Both the position numbers and the translations under genes were made by a program. 64,000 bases of DNA from Geminicoccaceae bacterium (GTDB taxonomy: Bacteria; Pseudomonadota; Alphaproteobacteria; Geminicoccales; Geminicoccaceae), in contig JANQPX010000020.1 in the NCBI GenBank assembly GCA_028285265.1, positions 310,001 to 374,000 on the forward strand, read 5' to 3'. The notes below the pieces were generated by a model. That model saw only the letters and a program-made list of their open reading frames with translations, searched no databases and was not told the DNA's origin. Position 1 is the stretch's first letter; every line of letters begins with the position of its first letter. This document shows positions 1-9,412 of the stretch, in pieces.

Positions 1-134
1 CACTGAGAAGCGCATCCTGAGGCGCTCCTCTTGAGTGCAAAAAGTGTGGCCAACATTCCCATAACATGTATAAGCAAGAACCTCGATTGCGCCGGATCTT
101 TCATATGCCAGCGCCACCAAGAAGGAGATCATCG

Positions 135-1181
135 ATGACGACCAACAGCGCGAGCGTTGGTATTTTGGGTGCGACCGGTTATACGGGTGCGGAGCTACTT
201 CGCCTGCTTGCCCGCCACGGCTCCGCCCGCGTCACCTGCATGACCTCCGAGCGATTTGCGGGACAGACCATTGACCGCGTCTTTCCTCATCTTGCCGGCC
301 GCGATCTGCCGACACTTTCCAAGATCGGTGAAGAGGATCTTGGAAAGCTCGATGTTGTCTTCGGTTGCCTACCTCATGGCACATCACAAGAGGTCATTGG
401 GGCGATGCCCAAGGGTCCGAAGATCGTGGATCTTTCTGCTGATTTTCGTTTAAAGGATCCGATCAACTATGAGCGCACTTATGGCAAGCCCCATGCCGCG
501 GTGGAACGGCAAGAGGCTGCCGTCTACGGCCTGACTGAGCTGGCTAGAGAGGCCGTGAAGAAGACTGATCTGGTCGCCAATCCAGGATGCTATCCCACGA
601 CGACGCAGTTGCCGCTACGCCCTTTGCTCGAAGCCGGGCTAATCAAACATGATTCGATTATCATCGATGCAAAATCTGGCGTCACAGGTGCCGGACGGGC
701 GCCGAAGGAAGGATCGCTCCACACCGAGGTCAGCGAAGGTCTTCATGCCTATGGTGTGAGCACGCATCGCCATACACCTGAGATTGAGCAAGGCCTCTCC
801 GAGTCAGCAGGCGAACCGATTGCTGTCACGTTTACGCCACATCTGGTGCCGATGAACCGCGGCATTCTCTCAACCACCTACGTTCATCTCAAGGGATCTG
901 TCGTCGCTGAGGATTTGCAAGACGCGTTGGAGAAGCGTTACCAGGGCGAGCCATTTGTCAAAGTTCTCCCCTTCCGGAGCCTTCCGGCAACGCGCCATGT
1001 CCGCGGTACAAATCGCTGTCTCATCGCCGTGCATCCCGGCCGTCTTCCGGATCGAGCGATTCTTTTGAGCGTGACCGATAATCTCGTCAAAGGTGCATCG
1101 GGCCAAGCTCTTCAGAACATGAATGTCATGCTCGACTTCCCGGAAGCGGAAGGATTGAAAGAGGAACCCCTTTTTCCGTAA
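135..1181 (+). CDS. argC: N-acetyl-gamma-glutamyl-phosphate reductase
   Basis: GILGATGYTGAELLRLL NAD-binding start, NPGCYPTTTQLPLRPLL catalytic Cys motif; start placed at ATG 135 behind AAGGAG rather than the ORF-track start at 66. Confidence 0.95.
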   Translation: MTTNSASVGILGATGYTGAELLRLLARHGSARVTCMTSERFAGQTIDRVFPHLAGRDLPTLSKIGEEDLGKLDVVFGCLPHGTSQEVIGAMPKGPKIVDLSADFRLKDPINYERTYGKPHAAVERQEAAVYGLTELAREAVKKTDLVANPGCYPTTTQLPLRPLLEAGLIKHDSIIIDAKSGVTGAGRAPKEGSLHTEVSEGLHAYGVSTHRHTPEIEQGLSESAGEPIAVTFTPHLVPMNRGILSTTYVHLKGSVVAEDLQDALEKRYQGEPFVKVLPFRSLPATRHVRGTNRCLIAVHPGRLPDRAILLSVTDNLVKGASGQALQNMNVMLDFPEAEGLKEEPLFP

Positions 1182-1327
1182 GCCAAGACTGGAAAAAGAG
1201 GCCTGCGCTGGCCTCCAGGCAACAACCGAGAAATATTGCCAAATACGTCGCGGTAAGAATTGACTCCATACGTCACAATTGACTTTGCTTGGGGTCATTC
1301 AACATACAGTTGCCTGGGAGCTGATAC

Positions 1328-2041
1328 ATGCGCCGATTGTTCGCCGCTGCGTTGATTCTTGCTTTGTCTTCCACGCTGTCTGCGGCCCAGACCTTGGGGG
1401 ATGCTGACGCTCTGCCCAGCGAGAGTGCCAATGGTGCAAAACTGCCATTTGGCCTCTTTGTCAGTCCCGCCGTGAGTACGCTTGGTCTCGGTCTGGAGGC
1501 AGGTGCGCGTCTCAACGACAATTTCGGCCTTCGGTTCGGCGGCAATTGGCTTGGTTTCGAGTATGACGGTGTCGAGGGCGACCTTGACTATGATGCCGAC
1601 GTGACCTTGGCATCGTTGGGAGCGCTGGTGGACTACCACCCCTTCAGCGGTGGCTTTCGCGTGAGTGGTGGGTTGCGCTTCAACTTCAATCAAGCAGATT
1701 TGGATGGCACGCCAACCGATGATATCGAAATTGGTAATGAGGTCTTCTCACCAGACGAAGTTGGCACCCTCACGGGCGATGCGACCTTTGATACCTTCGC
1801 GCCGTATCTCGGTATTGGCTATGGGGCGACGTTGCTCGAAGGGTCATTGTCCGTCGGCTTTGACCTTGGTGTGATGTATCAAGGCCAGGCCGATGTCGAT
1901 CTCGATGCTGAGAGTGGACTTCTATCCGATGACGCCGTGCTGCAAGATAACTTGGCGATTGAGGAAGGCGAAGTTGAGGACGATCTCGAGGATTTCGTGG
2001 TCTACCCCGTCGTCGGTCTGGCGATCATCTATCGCTTCTAG
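1328..2041 (+). CDS. Outer-membrane beta-barrel-like exported protein
   Basis: N-terminal signal peptide (MRRLFAAALILALSSTLSAAQ), alternating beta-barrel-like sequence, C-terminal aromatic ending IYRF. Confidence 0.65.
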   Translation: MRRLFAAALILALSSTLSAAQTLGDADALPSESANGAKLPFGLFVSPAVSTLGLGLEAGARLNDNFGLRFGGNWLGFEYDGVEGDLDYDADVTLASLGALVDYHPFSGGFRVSGGLRFNFNQADLDGTPTDDIEIGNEVFSPDEVGTLTGDATFDTFAPYLGIGYGATLLEGSLSVGFDLGVMYQGQADVDLDAESGLLSDDAVLQDNLAIEEGEVEDDLEDFVVYPVVGLAIIYRF

Positions 2042-2159
2042 CCCTATGCCGCTTTTGCCCGATAGTCACCGGCGACGCATCACCAGCCAGGCATGAGCAT
2101 GCCGGAAGTTGGCCGGCGAGATGAAAGAAGCAATATCCACCACAGCGCTGACTTCAGCA

Positions 2160-2358
2160 GGTCAAGCAGGTGACCGCGTGGGTCAATCCCATCAAAAATG
2201 ACGCCGTCATGGTTGATCCAAACTTAGACGTCCACGGCATCAATTGCCCTCGTGTCATTGACAGCTCGAACAGACCGAGCCTCATAGGCTCGAGTTCCAA
2301 CACACCGACTCTCATGACGAGCGGGAAGGCACCGGTTACCATCCAAGGAAATTGCTGA
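2160..2358 (+). pseudogene. C-terminal remnant of a GMC-family oxidoreductase
   Basis: Frame reads VMVDPNLDVHGINCPRVIDSSNRPSLIGSSSNTPTLMTSGKA, resembling the GMC_oxred_C tail (VDPxLRVHGxxxLRVxDxSxxPxxxSxNTxAPTxMxxEKA); in-frame stop upstream at 2149, no N-terminal domain. Confidence 0.6.
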
Positions 2359-3141
2359 ATGTCCACCATCCGAATCAAGCGAGACGAACCTGTCGAGCAT
2401 GTCGTCCGATTGACGTTGGCGCGCCCGGCAAAGCTCAATGCTTTTGATCAGCTTATGCTTGATCAACTCGATCAGGCATTGACGATGCTGGAACGAGATA
2501 AGGAAACTCGTGTCGTCATCCTCACAGCTGAAGGAGGAAAAGCCTTTTGTGCCGGCGCCGATATTGTGACCTGGTCCGGATTAGAGCCGCTGGACATGTG
2601 GCGGGACTGGATTGCTAACGGTAACCGACTCTTTGACCGCTTGGCCCACCTGCGACAGCCGATGATTGCCGCGATCGATGGCCTCGCCTATGGCGGAGGT
2701 TTAGAGCTGGCCCTGACAGCTGATATCAGATTGGCGACGCCAAAAAGCCGTTTTGCCCTACCGGAAACCAGCATTGGTACAATCCCAGGCTGGGCTGGGA
2801 TTCGCCGCCTGGTGAAGCTAATCGGCCTGGCCCGTGCGAAAAGCATGGTGTTGACCGCGGATCCGATTAGCGCCGACGAGGCGTTGCAGGCCGGACTTCT
2901 CATGTCAGTTGTCGAGGCAGATAGCCTTGAAAGCCAATGCCTAGCTCTTGCGCAAACAATCGCTTCTCGCGGCCCCATTGCGACGCAGCTGGCAAAGGCC
3001 ATGCTTGACCAAGCTGCCAGCGAAGAACCCGGTCACGCCTTGCAGGGATTTGCCTCAGCCGTCACGGCGTATAGCGAAGATGGCAGAGAAGGTACCGCAT
3101 CCTTCAAGGAAAAGCGTAAGCCGTCGTTCAAGGGACACTGA
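2359..3141 (+). CDS. Enoyl-CoA hydratase/isomerase family protein
   Basis: Crotonase fold motifs: KAFCAGADI, AIDGLAYGGGLELALTADIRLA, FALPETSIGTIPGWAG. Confidence 0.9.
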   Translation: MSTIRIKRDEPVEHVVRLTLARPAKLNAFDQLMLDQLDQALTMLERDKETRVVILTAEGGKAFCAGADIVTWSGLEPLDMWRDWIANGNRLFDRLAHLRQPMIAAIDGLAYGGGLELALTADIRLATPKSRFALPETSIGTIPGWAGIRRLVKLIGLARAKSMVLTADPISADEALQAGLLMSVVEADSLESQCLALAQTIASRGPIATQLAKAMLDQAASEEPGHALQGFASAVTAYSEDGREGTASFKEKRKPSFKGH

Positions 3142-3312
3142 GCCACCGCATCCCGCCGTCGTGCCTATCGCAACGATGGGACCATGTTCTCAGCTGCCAT
3201 CTCGTCGACCGTATTGTCGACGTTTCATTGGGAGATAGGTTCCACTTGATGGACAACTCATTTTTGGGATGGTGATCTCGGTGAAGATAGATCCGCATGA
3301 TGGAGCGGCCTG

Positions 3313-4149
3313 ATGGGCAAGCAATTGGAAGACCGGATTGCATCGCAATACAGCAATCCGGATCTCTTGGCTAACATCCTCGACGGCCTTGAGCGTTCTG
3401 GTGCCGACACATCGCGATTGTCGATCGAAGACTTGGCCCCCGTCGATGAGTTTCACACAGCAGGGCGCATCACCACACATCAGGCTTTGGCAATGACACC
3501 GATCTCATCAGGCATGCAGGTTCTTGATGCCGGTTCGGGGATTGGTGGAACGGCACGTTGCCTTGCACGCGAAAAGGGCTGTCATGTTACCGGTATCGAC
3601 TTGACCGCAGACTATGTCGACGTCGCGCGGGAGCTGAGTGCACGAACCGGCTTGAATGACGTTTGCACCTTTCAACAGGGAAGCGTACTCGACCTCCCCT
3701 TCGAAGACGCCACCTTTGATGCCGCTGTCAGTTTTCATGTTGCGATGAATATCGAGGATCGGACACGGTTCTATAGCGAGCTTTCACGGGTTCTGAGGCC
3801 GAAAGCGCCGCTTTGCCTGTTTGACGTGATGCAAGGACCAAACGCAGGCATGTCCTATCCGGTACCTTGGGCGGACATGGAGACCAACAGCTTCTTGAAG
3901 ACCCCTACTCAAACCAAATCCCTCGTCGAAGCTGCAGGCTTCGAGGTCGTTGCGCAAAAGAGTCTTCGGACATTTGCGATCGATTTCTTTCGCAAGGTCC
4001 TTGCAAAGGCTGCAACGCAGGACACCCCAGCGCTCGGTCTACATCTCTTAACCGGTGCCAAGACCGCAGAAAAATTCCACAACTACGCGAAAGGGTTAAA
4101 CGATCACATGGTCGATCCAGTGATCATGGTCGCCACGCGTCATTCGTGA
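3313..4149 (+). CDS. Class I SAM-dependent methyltransferase
   Basis: Motif I VLDAGSGIGGTARCLA, GIDLTADYVDVA, FDAAVSFHVAMNI. Confidence 0.85.
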   Translation: MGKQLEDRIASQYSNPDLLANILDGLERSGADTSRLSIEDLAPVDEFHTAGRITTHQALAMTPISSGMQVLDAGSGIGGTARCLAREKGCHVTGIDLTADYVDVARELSARTGLNDVCTFQQGSVLDLPFEDATFDAAVSFHVAMNIEDRTRFYSELSRVLRPKAPLCLFDVMQGPNAGMSYPVPWADMETNSFLKTPTQTKSLVEAAGFEVVAQKSLRTFAIDFFRKVLAKAATQDTPALGLHLLTGAKTAEKFHNYAKGLNDHMVDPVIMVATRHS

Positions 4150-4308
4150 ACGACACGTGATCGAAAGCCACAGCATCCAGGAATTCCAGGGCATGCTGCT
4201 CGAACCCCTTGTGCCCTGCCCTCCTGATCAATAGCCTCCCGCTAGTTCGACCGACCAATGGTCCATTCTGGACGATCTTTTGCGTCGAAAAAGCAAGGCA
4301 TTGACCGA

Positions 4309-5514
4309 ATGAATGAGAGATCAGGCGTCCGCTTTTGGCTGCTTTCATTTGCCCTTGTGGCCATAGTCCTCCTCGCTGGTTTTGCCCTATGGCTCAATGA
4401 CGACACACCTCCCTTTGACGAAAGCTGGTCTATTGCAGCGCCGGCCAGTCAAGGCATGGATCAGATGGCCCTGGAAGCACTCGATGACGAACTAGTCAGG
4501 CGCAGCACTGACGCTTGGCTCGTCGTTAGAAACGGCAAGATCGTCCACGAATGGTATCGCGACCCGTCCGTCAATCGACGGTTCGGCGCGGCGTCCATGT
4601 CAAAGGCCTTGGTCGGTGGACTTGGTCTGATGCTGGCGGCAGATCGAGGCCTTCTGCAATGGGAGCAACCTGCCAGCCAATATGTCGACTCATGGCGCGA
4701 TGTACCACAGCGCAGCGCGGTGACGCTATGGCAGCTTGCCAATCACAGTTCTGGCATGGCGCATCCGGTGGAACCCGATGAGGCTGGCGAAGAGGCCGCT
4801 TTATGGGAAACACGCTTTTGGGAGCGACATGACGACCTCATGCGCCACATCGAACAAGATGTACCATTCCTGTTTCAGCCCGGCACCGCTGTTAGCTATA
4901 GCGGTCCCGGCTACGTCGTCCTCAGTCGCGCGCTCGGTGAAGCTATGCGCGGCAGCGAATGGACGGATCTTAAGAGTCTATTGGACAAGGAGCTGATGAC
5001 GCAGCTCGATCTTCACCCGCAGAGCTGGTCGATCGGCTATGACGACGACTTGTTCAGGGTTGACGGCTTGAATCTCCATGCGACCTGGGGAGGCGCTGCC
5101 TTCACCCTCCGCGCCACCGCTCGCATCGGCCAGCTTTTGTTGCAACGGGGTGTATGGCAAAAGCGTCAACTCTTAAGCGATCACGTCGTGAAGAGGGCGA
5201 TAACGTTTGACGGCATGACGACGACTCCGACCTCCATTCAAACCGGCCAGCAGCCCGCTCCGGCACTGGGATGGTGGTCCAATGAATTTGGGGCGCTCAA
5301 GTCATTGCCTCGGGATGCATTTCTGGCCGCGGGGGCCGGCCATCGCGTTCTGATCGTCGTCCCAAGCCTTGATCTCGTCATCGTCCGCTATGGTAAACGT
5401 TTGGGTGTGGACCACTGGGATGGAGATTTCTGGCAGGTACTCGACGAAGTTTTGTTGGCACCAGTCATTCATGCCATCGACGACGATCATCAATCTGCCA
5501 CATGTTGCCAATAA
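4309..5514 (+). CDS. Membrane-anchored serine hydrolase, class C beta-lactamase family
   Basis: N-terminal TM segment; SxxK (SMSKALVGG), YxN-like YSGPGYVVLS; start ATG 4309 preferred over 4258. Confidence 0.8.
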   Translation: MNERSGVRFWLLSFALVAIVLLAGFALWLNDDTPPFDESWSIAAPASQGMDQMALEALDDELVRRSTDAWLVVRNGKIVHEWYRDPSVNRRFGAASMSKALVGGLGLMLAADRGLLQWEQPASQYVDSWRDVPQRSAVTLWQLANHSSGMAHPVEPDEAGEEAALWETRFWERHDDLMRHIEQDVPFLFQPGTAVSYSGPGYVVLSRALGEAMRGSEWTDLKSLLDKELMTQLDLHPQSWSIGYDDDLFRVDGLNLHATWGGAAFTLRATARIGQLLLQRGVWQKRQLLSDHVVKRAITFDGMTTTPTSIQTGQQPAPALGWWSNEFGALKSLPRDAFLAAGAGHRVLIVVPSLDLVIVRYGKRLGVDHWDGDFWQVLDEVLLAPVIHAIDDDHQSATCCQ

Positions 5515-5631
5515 CCGCATATTGGGCAGCAAGACGCTCTGGCGCCACCGCCGTGACGTCTGAAGCGTGCTCCCAAACGCGACCGGATTAGGCTCGGTTC
5601 ACATCGCCCATGCATGATGAGGACTTCGGGT

Positions 5632-7113
5632 CTATGACCCGACGATCGCGTCAACGAGCCTGGCGGCAGCCCGTTTAATCGACGATCCACTCACGCCGGC
5701 ATAGCCGAGAACTAGCCCCCTACGGGCCGGCTCTCCACGGTAGTATGACGAAAGAGCCGGCGCTTGCACGCCTAATCTCCGAGCACCGTTGGTGATGGCG
5801 CGGTCGTTGCAAGCCTTCTTGAAATGCCCGACCAGATGCATACCGGCGTCGACCGGCATCAGCTTCAATTGATCACGAACCGGCCTTAGCCCCTCAATGA
5901 GATTGGCCTGACGTTCCAGGTAGAGCGGACGCATGCGCCGAATATGGCTGGCAAGATGTCCTTCTTCGATGAAGTCAGTCAAAGCTGCCTGCGCGATCGA
6001 CGACGGGTGGGCGTCGATCAAGGTCCGTATCTTCAAAAATGCGTCGAGTAAGTGGTCCGGCACCACCATGTAGCCCAGGCGAACGCCTGGAAACATGACC
6101 TTAGAGAACGTGCCGAGATAAATGACTCGATCGCCCTGATCCAATCCTTGTAGTGCAGCGAGGGGTCGACCTGCGTAGCGATACTCGCTGTCATAGTCGT
6201 CCTCGAGCACAAAGCTTCCTGCATTGCGCGCAGCGTCCAACAGTTCAAGTCGCCGGGCTAGGCTCATTGTAACGCCAAGCGGGAACTGGTGTGATGGCGA
6301 TATGCAGATCATCCTTGGTGAGCTGGCACGTACAAGTCCGTCAGTAACGCTCATACCCTCGTCGTCGACCGGAACCGGCACCAACTTGGCACCGGCTGCT
6401 CCCAACACAGCGCCTGTCGGCCAATATCCCGGCTCTTCGATCCAGACCGCATCACCCGGATCGATCAAGACACGTGCCGCGAGGTCAAGAGCCTGACGCG
6501 AACCCGCTGTGATGATCACCTGCTCAGGTCGGCAAAAAACAGCGCGCGCCGTGGCGAGGTAGTCAGCAATCGCCGCACAAAGTCGCGAAGCGCCGCCCGG
6601 CGCTGTGCCCGAGAGGGCTTCGGTAGTCGGCCGTCGCCAATGACGACCAAGCAATCGCGCCCACTCCTTGAAAGGAAAGAGATCGACTTCCGGCAAGCCT
6701 GGTGCGAACGGGTGCCTTGGTGTTGACTCACCAGCCATCGACATCAACCAAGAGGCGCGTCGCGAAGGCGACAAGACCTTCGTCTTAGGCCCCGGCCCAA
6801 CGATATTGGTCCCTGGCTTCGTCTGGATTTGTTCTTTGGGCAAGTGAGCCGGGACGAAGGAACCGGAGCCCGTCCTCGCCTCGATATAGCCTTCGGCAGC
6901 GAGCTGATCGAACGCCGACGTTACCGTATTTCTCGATACAGAAAGGGCATGGGCCAATGCACGACTTGCGGGCAGCCGTACGCCAGGACGCAAGTGCCCT
7001 TCCAAAATGGCACTCCTGATACCGAAATAAATCTGCCGATGGAGTGGTGTTGAGGAGGCCGAATCAAGTGTCAACGCTGGCAAGGGGAGATCACGTGCCT
7101 GTTTTGCCATCAC
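5632..7113 (-). CDS. MocR/PdxR-type transcriptional regulator (GntR HTH + aminotransferase-like domain)
   Basis: N-term GntR HTH (GVRLPASRALAHALSVSRNTVTSAFDQLAAEGYIEARTGSGSFV), PLP lysine region TFSKVMFPGVRLGY; divergent from pdxJ. Confidence 0.9.
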   Translation of the reverse strand: MMAKQARDLPLPALTLDSASSTPLHRQIYFGIRSAILEGHLRPGVRLPASRALAHALSVSRNTVTSAFDQLAAEGYIEARTGSGSFVPAHLPKEQIQTKPGTNIVGPGPKTKVLSPSRRASWLMSMAGESTPRHPFAPGLPEVDLFPFKEWARLLGRHWRRPTTEALSGTAPGGASRLCAAIADYLATARAVFCRPEQVIITAGSRQALDLAARVLIDPGDAVWIEEPGYWPTGAVLGAAGAKLVPVPVDDEGMSVTDGLVRASSPRMICISPSHQFPLGVTMSLARRLELLDAARNAGSFVLEDDYDSEYRYAGRPLAALQGLDQGDRVIYLGTFSKVMFPGVRLGYMVVPDHLLDAFLKIRTLIDAHPSSIAQAALTDFIEEGHLASHIRRMRPLYLERQANLIEGLRPVRDQLKLMPVDAGMHLVGHFKKACNDRAITNGARRLGVQAPALSSYYRGEPARRGLVLGYAGVSGSSIKRAAARLVDAIVGS

Positions 7114-7148
7114 ATTATGAGTCCAATTGGCGCCAAAGATTTATCATT

Positions 7149-7172
7149 ATTGGCTCTTTTTACCAAGCCAAT
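7149..7172. promoter_or_regulatory. Perfect inverted repeat ATTGGCT-N10-AGCCAAT, candidate operator for MocR/pdxJ
   Basis: Read directly from sequence; lies between divergent starts at 7113 and 7227. Confidence 0.5.
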
Positions 7173-7226
7173 CAATGCTACGATCCATGTTCGATGGAGA
7201 TCTGTGCTGTGACCAGGAGGCGTGAC

Positions 7227-7979
7227 ATGATGGAGACCAAACTCAGCGTCAATCTCAACAAGGTGGCGCTTCTCAGGAACCAGCGTGATGTCGGCTATCC
7301 CTCGGTTTTGGAGATGGCTCGAATGGTTATCGTCGCCGGGGCTCATGGTCTCACCGTTCACCCGAGACCGGATGAGCGCCATATCCGTCGGAGCGATGTT
7401 CCAGCACTGGCCTCGTTGGTCGCCAATGAGTTGCCCGACGGCATTGAATTCAACATTGAGGGCAATCCGACTCCTGACTTCATCGCTCTGGTACGTGACG
7501 TGAGGCCTCACCAGGTGACGTTGGTGCCAGACTCTCCCGAGCAACGGACCTCTGACCATGGCTGGGATCTCGATGCCGAATTCGTCAAGCTTTCCAGCAT
7601 CATGGACGACCTGAGATCATCAGGTGCGCGCATCAGTTTGTTTATGGACCCAGAGCCTGGGGCAATGGCGCAGGTTGCGGCGCTTGGGGTTCAACGGATT
7701 GAACTCTACACAGAGCCTTATGCTAGCGCGTTCGGAACGCCGGCAGCGGCGGCGATGCTCGAGCGCTATGTAGAAACAGCAACAGCGGCTTCGGAGGCCG
7801 GTCTTGGCATCAACGCCGGCCATGATCTCAATCTCGACAATCTTCCAGCCTTTCGTCAGGCGCTCGGTAATCTTGCCGAGGTCAGCATTGGCCATGCCAT
7901 CACTGCAGATGCGCTCCGAATCGGCTTTCCAGCAGCGGTCGAGGCCTATCTTCGGGCACTACGCCTGCCCGTCGCCTAG
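7227..7979 (+). CDS. pdxJ: Pyridoxine 5'-phosphate synthase
   Basis: LSVNLNKVALLRN, AHGLTVHPRPDERHI, FNIEGNP, LVPDSPEQRTSDHGWD; RBS AGGAGG at 7215-7220. Confidence 0.9.
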   Translation: MMETKLSVNLNKVALLRNQRDVGYPSVLEMARMVIVAGAHGLTVHPRPDERHIRRSDVPALASLVANELPDGIEFNIEGNPTPDFIALVRDVRPHQVTLVPDSPEQRTSDHGWDLDAEFVKLSSIMDDLRSSGARISLFMDPEPGAMAQVAALGVQRIELYTEPYASAFGTPAAAAMLERYVETATAASEAGLGINAGHDLNLDNLPAFRQALGNLAEVSIGHAITADALRIGFPAAVEAYLRALRLPVA

Positions 7980-9127
7980 CCCATTTGATCGTGACTTTCA
8001 GCCTTTGCTTTTTCCTTGGCCTGATGTTTCGGCCAGCCACGATCAAACCAGTTCGTTTTCGAAAGCCATGCAAAAATGGGCAAGGCAAACGCAACGATGA
8101 CCAGGACCCGCAGTCCATGATGGGTAACAACGAAGGCTGGGTCGAAGCCCATACCGAGAGCAATTAAACTCATTTCTGGAAAGCCGCCGGGGATGAGCGC
8201 GAGGAGTAGCAGGGCCAACTCGCTTTCGGTCACGTATGCAAGCCCAAGGGCAAAGACCAGCGTTACGAGAAACATGAGCAACGCGCCACCGGCGCCAACG
8301 GTCAGAGTCTTCAAAATAAGGCGCAGTGGAACGCCGCTGAAGCGACATCCTACGCTTGTGCCGATCGCCAACTGCGCTGCTGCAACGGCGATAAACGGAG
8401 GGCTCGCATGGGCCAAACCCGCAAGATGGATCACGGAGCTTAAAATTAGCGGCCCCATAAAGGACGGCGACGGAAGTCTGATGCGTACGGCCAGGAACCA
8501 GCCCACAACCAGCGAAGCAGACAGGATGGCAAGCTGGTCAAATGCCAGCTTCTCGTCGCTCGCAACGAGCGCGACGGTAGGCTGCAGCTCGATGAACATA
8601 TTCGCAGCGATCGGAAGACTAAAGACGATCAAGACGAGACGTGCCGAATGAAATAGCGCGACACTCCGTAGATCCCCACCATGCTGATCTGAAAGAATGA
8701 CCATTTCGCTAAGCCCGCCAGGCGTCGCAGCAAAGAAGGCCGTCTTACCATCGAAGATTGCAAGGCTTCTCAGATAAAACAGAACGAGACAACCAATGAC
8801 CACCACATAGATCGGTAGCACAGCAAGGCTCGGTAGCCATGCTCCCATGCCAGCAAGACGGTCGGGCGTGAAGGCACTTCCTAACGTCACGCCAACGACC
8901 CCGATCATGGGTTTTCTTATGAGGTTTGGTAGGCTGATTCTCGCACCCGCAAGGCTGGCCGCCATCGTTGCTGCCATTGCACCGAGCATCCAAGGAAGCG
9001 GGAGTTGGACATAGGCAAAGACGGCGCCGCCGGCAAACCCGATCAACAACGCACCGACAACGCGTCGAACGGCTTGGACGTCGACTCTTGGAAAACGCTT
9101 GGGAGTACCTTTAAGCTGCATGACCAA
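7976..9127 (-). CDS. AbrB/AmoA-like membrane protein (duplicated AbrB family, PF05145-type)
   Basis: About 10 hydrophobic segments; LPWMLGAMAATMAASLAG and ATPGGLSEMVILSDQHGGD repeated-domain motifs, ALIPGGFPEMSLIALGMG second copy. Confidence 0.8.
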   Translation of the reverse strand: MVMQLKGTPKRFPRVDVQAVRRVVGALLIGFAGGAVFAYVQLPLPWMLGAMAATMAASLAGARISLPNLIRKPMIGVVGVTLGSAFTPDRLAGMGAWLPSLAVLPIYVVVIGCLVLFYLRSLAIFDGKTAFFAATPGGLSEMVILSDQHGGDLRSVALFHSARLVLIVFSLPIAANMFIELQPTVALVASDEKLAFDQLAILSASLVVGWFLAVRIRLPSPSFMGPLILSSVIHLAGLAHASPPFIAVAAAQLAIGTSVGCRFSGVPLRLILKTLTVGAGGALLMFLVTLVFALGLAYVTESELALLLLALIPGGFPEMSLIALGMGFDPAFVVTHHGLRVLVIVAFALPIFAWLSKTNWFDRGWPKHQAKEKAKAESHDQMG

Positions 9128-9277
9128 GGTCTAGAGCATACCTGGTCAATGTAGCACAAGTCCGAGACGATGATTCGTTGGAACGAGGAGGTGCCTCCGT
9201 ACGTTCGAAGACATCGCGGACTCGCTGAAAATGTGCTGGCGTCGATATTATACGAATTCAAGACGACCATTACCGAA

Positions 9278-9306
9278 CGACCGGCCAGGCAGAACCTGAC
9301 CGGTCG
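9278..9306. other. Inverted repeat CGACCGGCCAGG-N5-CCTGACCGGTCG (11/12 matched)
   Basis: Read directly; intergenic between LuxR-type gene and AbrB-like gene. Confidence 0.55.
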
Positions 9307-9412
9307 CTGGATTGCCCGAAATCAACATGGCAATCTTTGCCGCAGTTGCACCTACCAATTAGGAGGGGAATCGCACTTTTTTTCTAAATTTTCAGCTCAT
9401 AAGCGACCTATT

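Noticed and set aside
870-1298. 142-aa minus-strand ORF overlapping argC
   Set aside because: Antisense to a confident argC reading frame; no recognisable domain
4145-4308. Possible short gene remnant (RERHVIESHSIQEFQGMLLEPLVPCPPDQ*PPASSTDQWSILDDLLRRKSKALTE*) before the serine hydrolase
   Set aside because: Reads coding-like but I cannot assign a family; too short to call a pseudogene without a search
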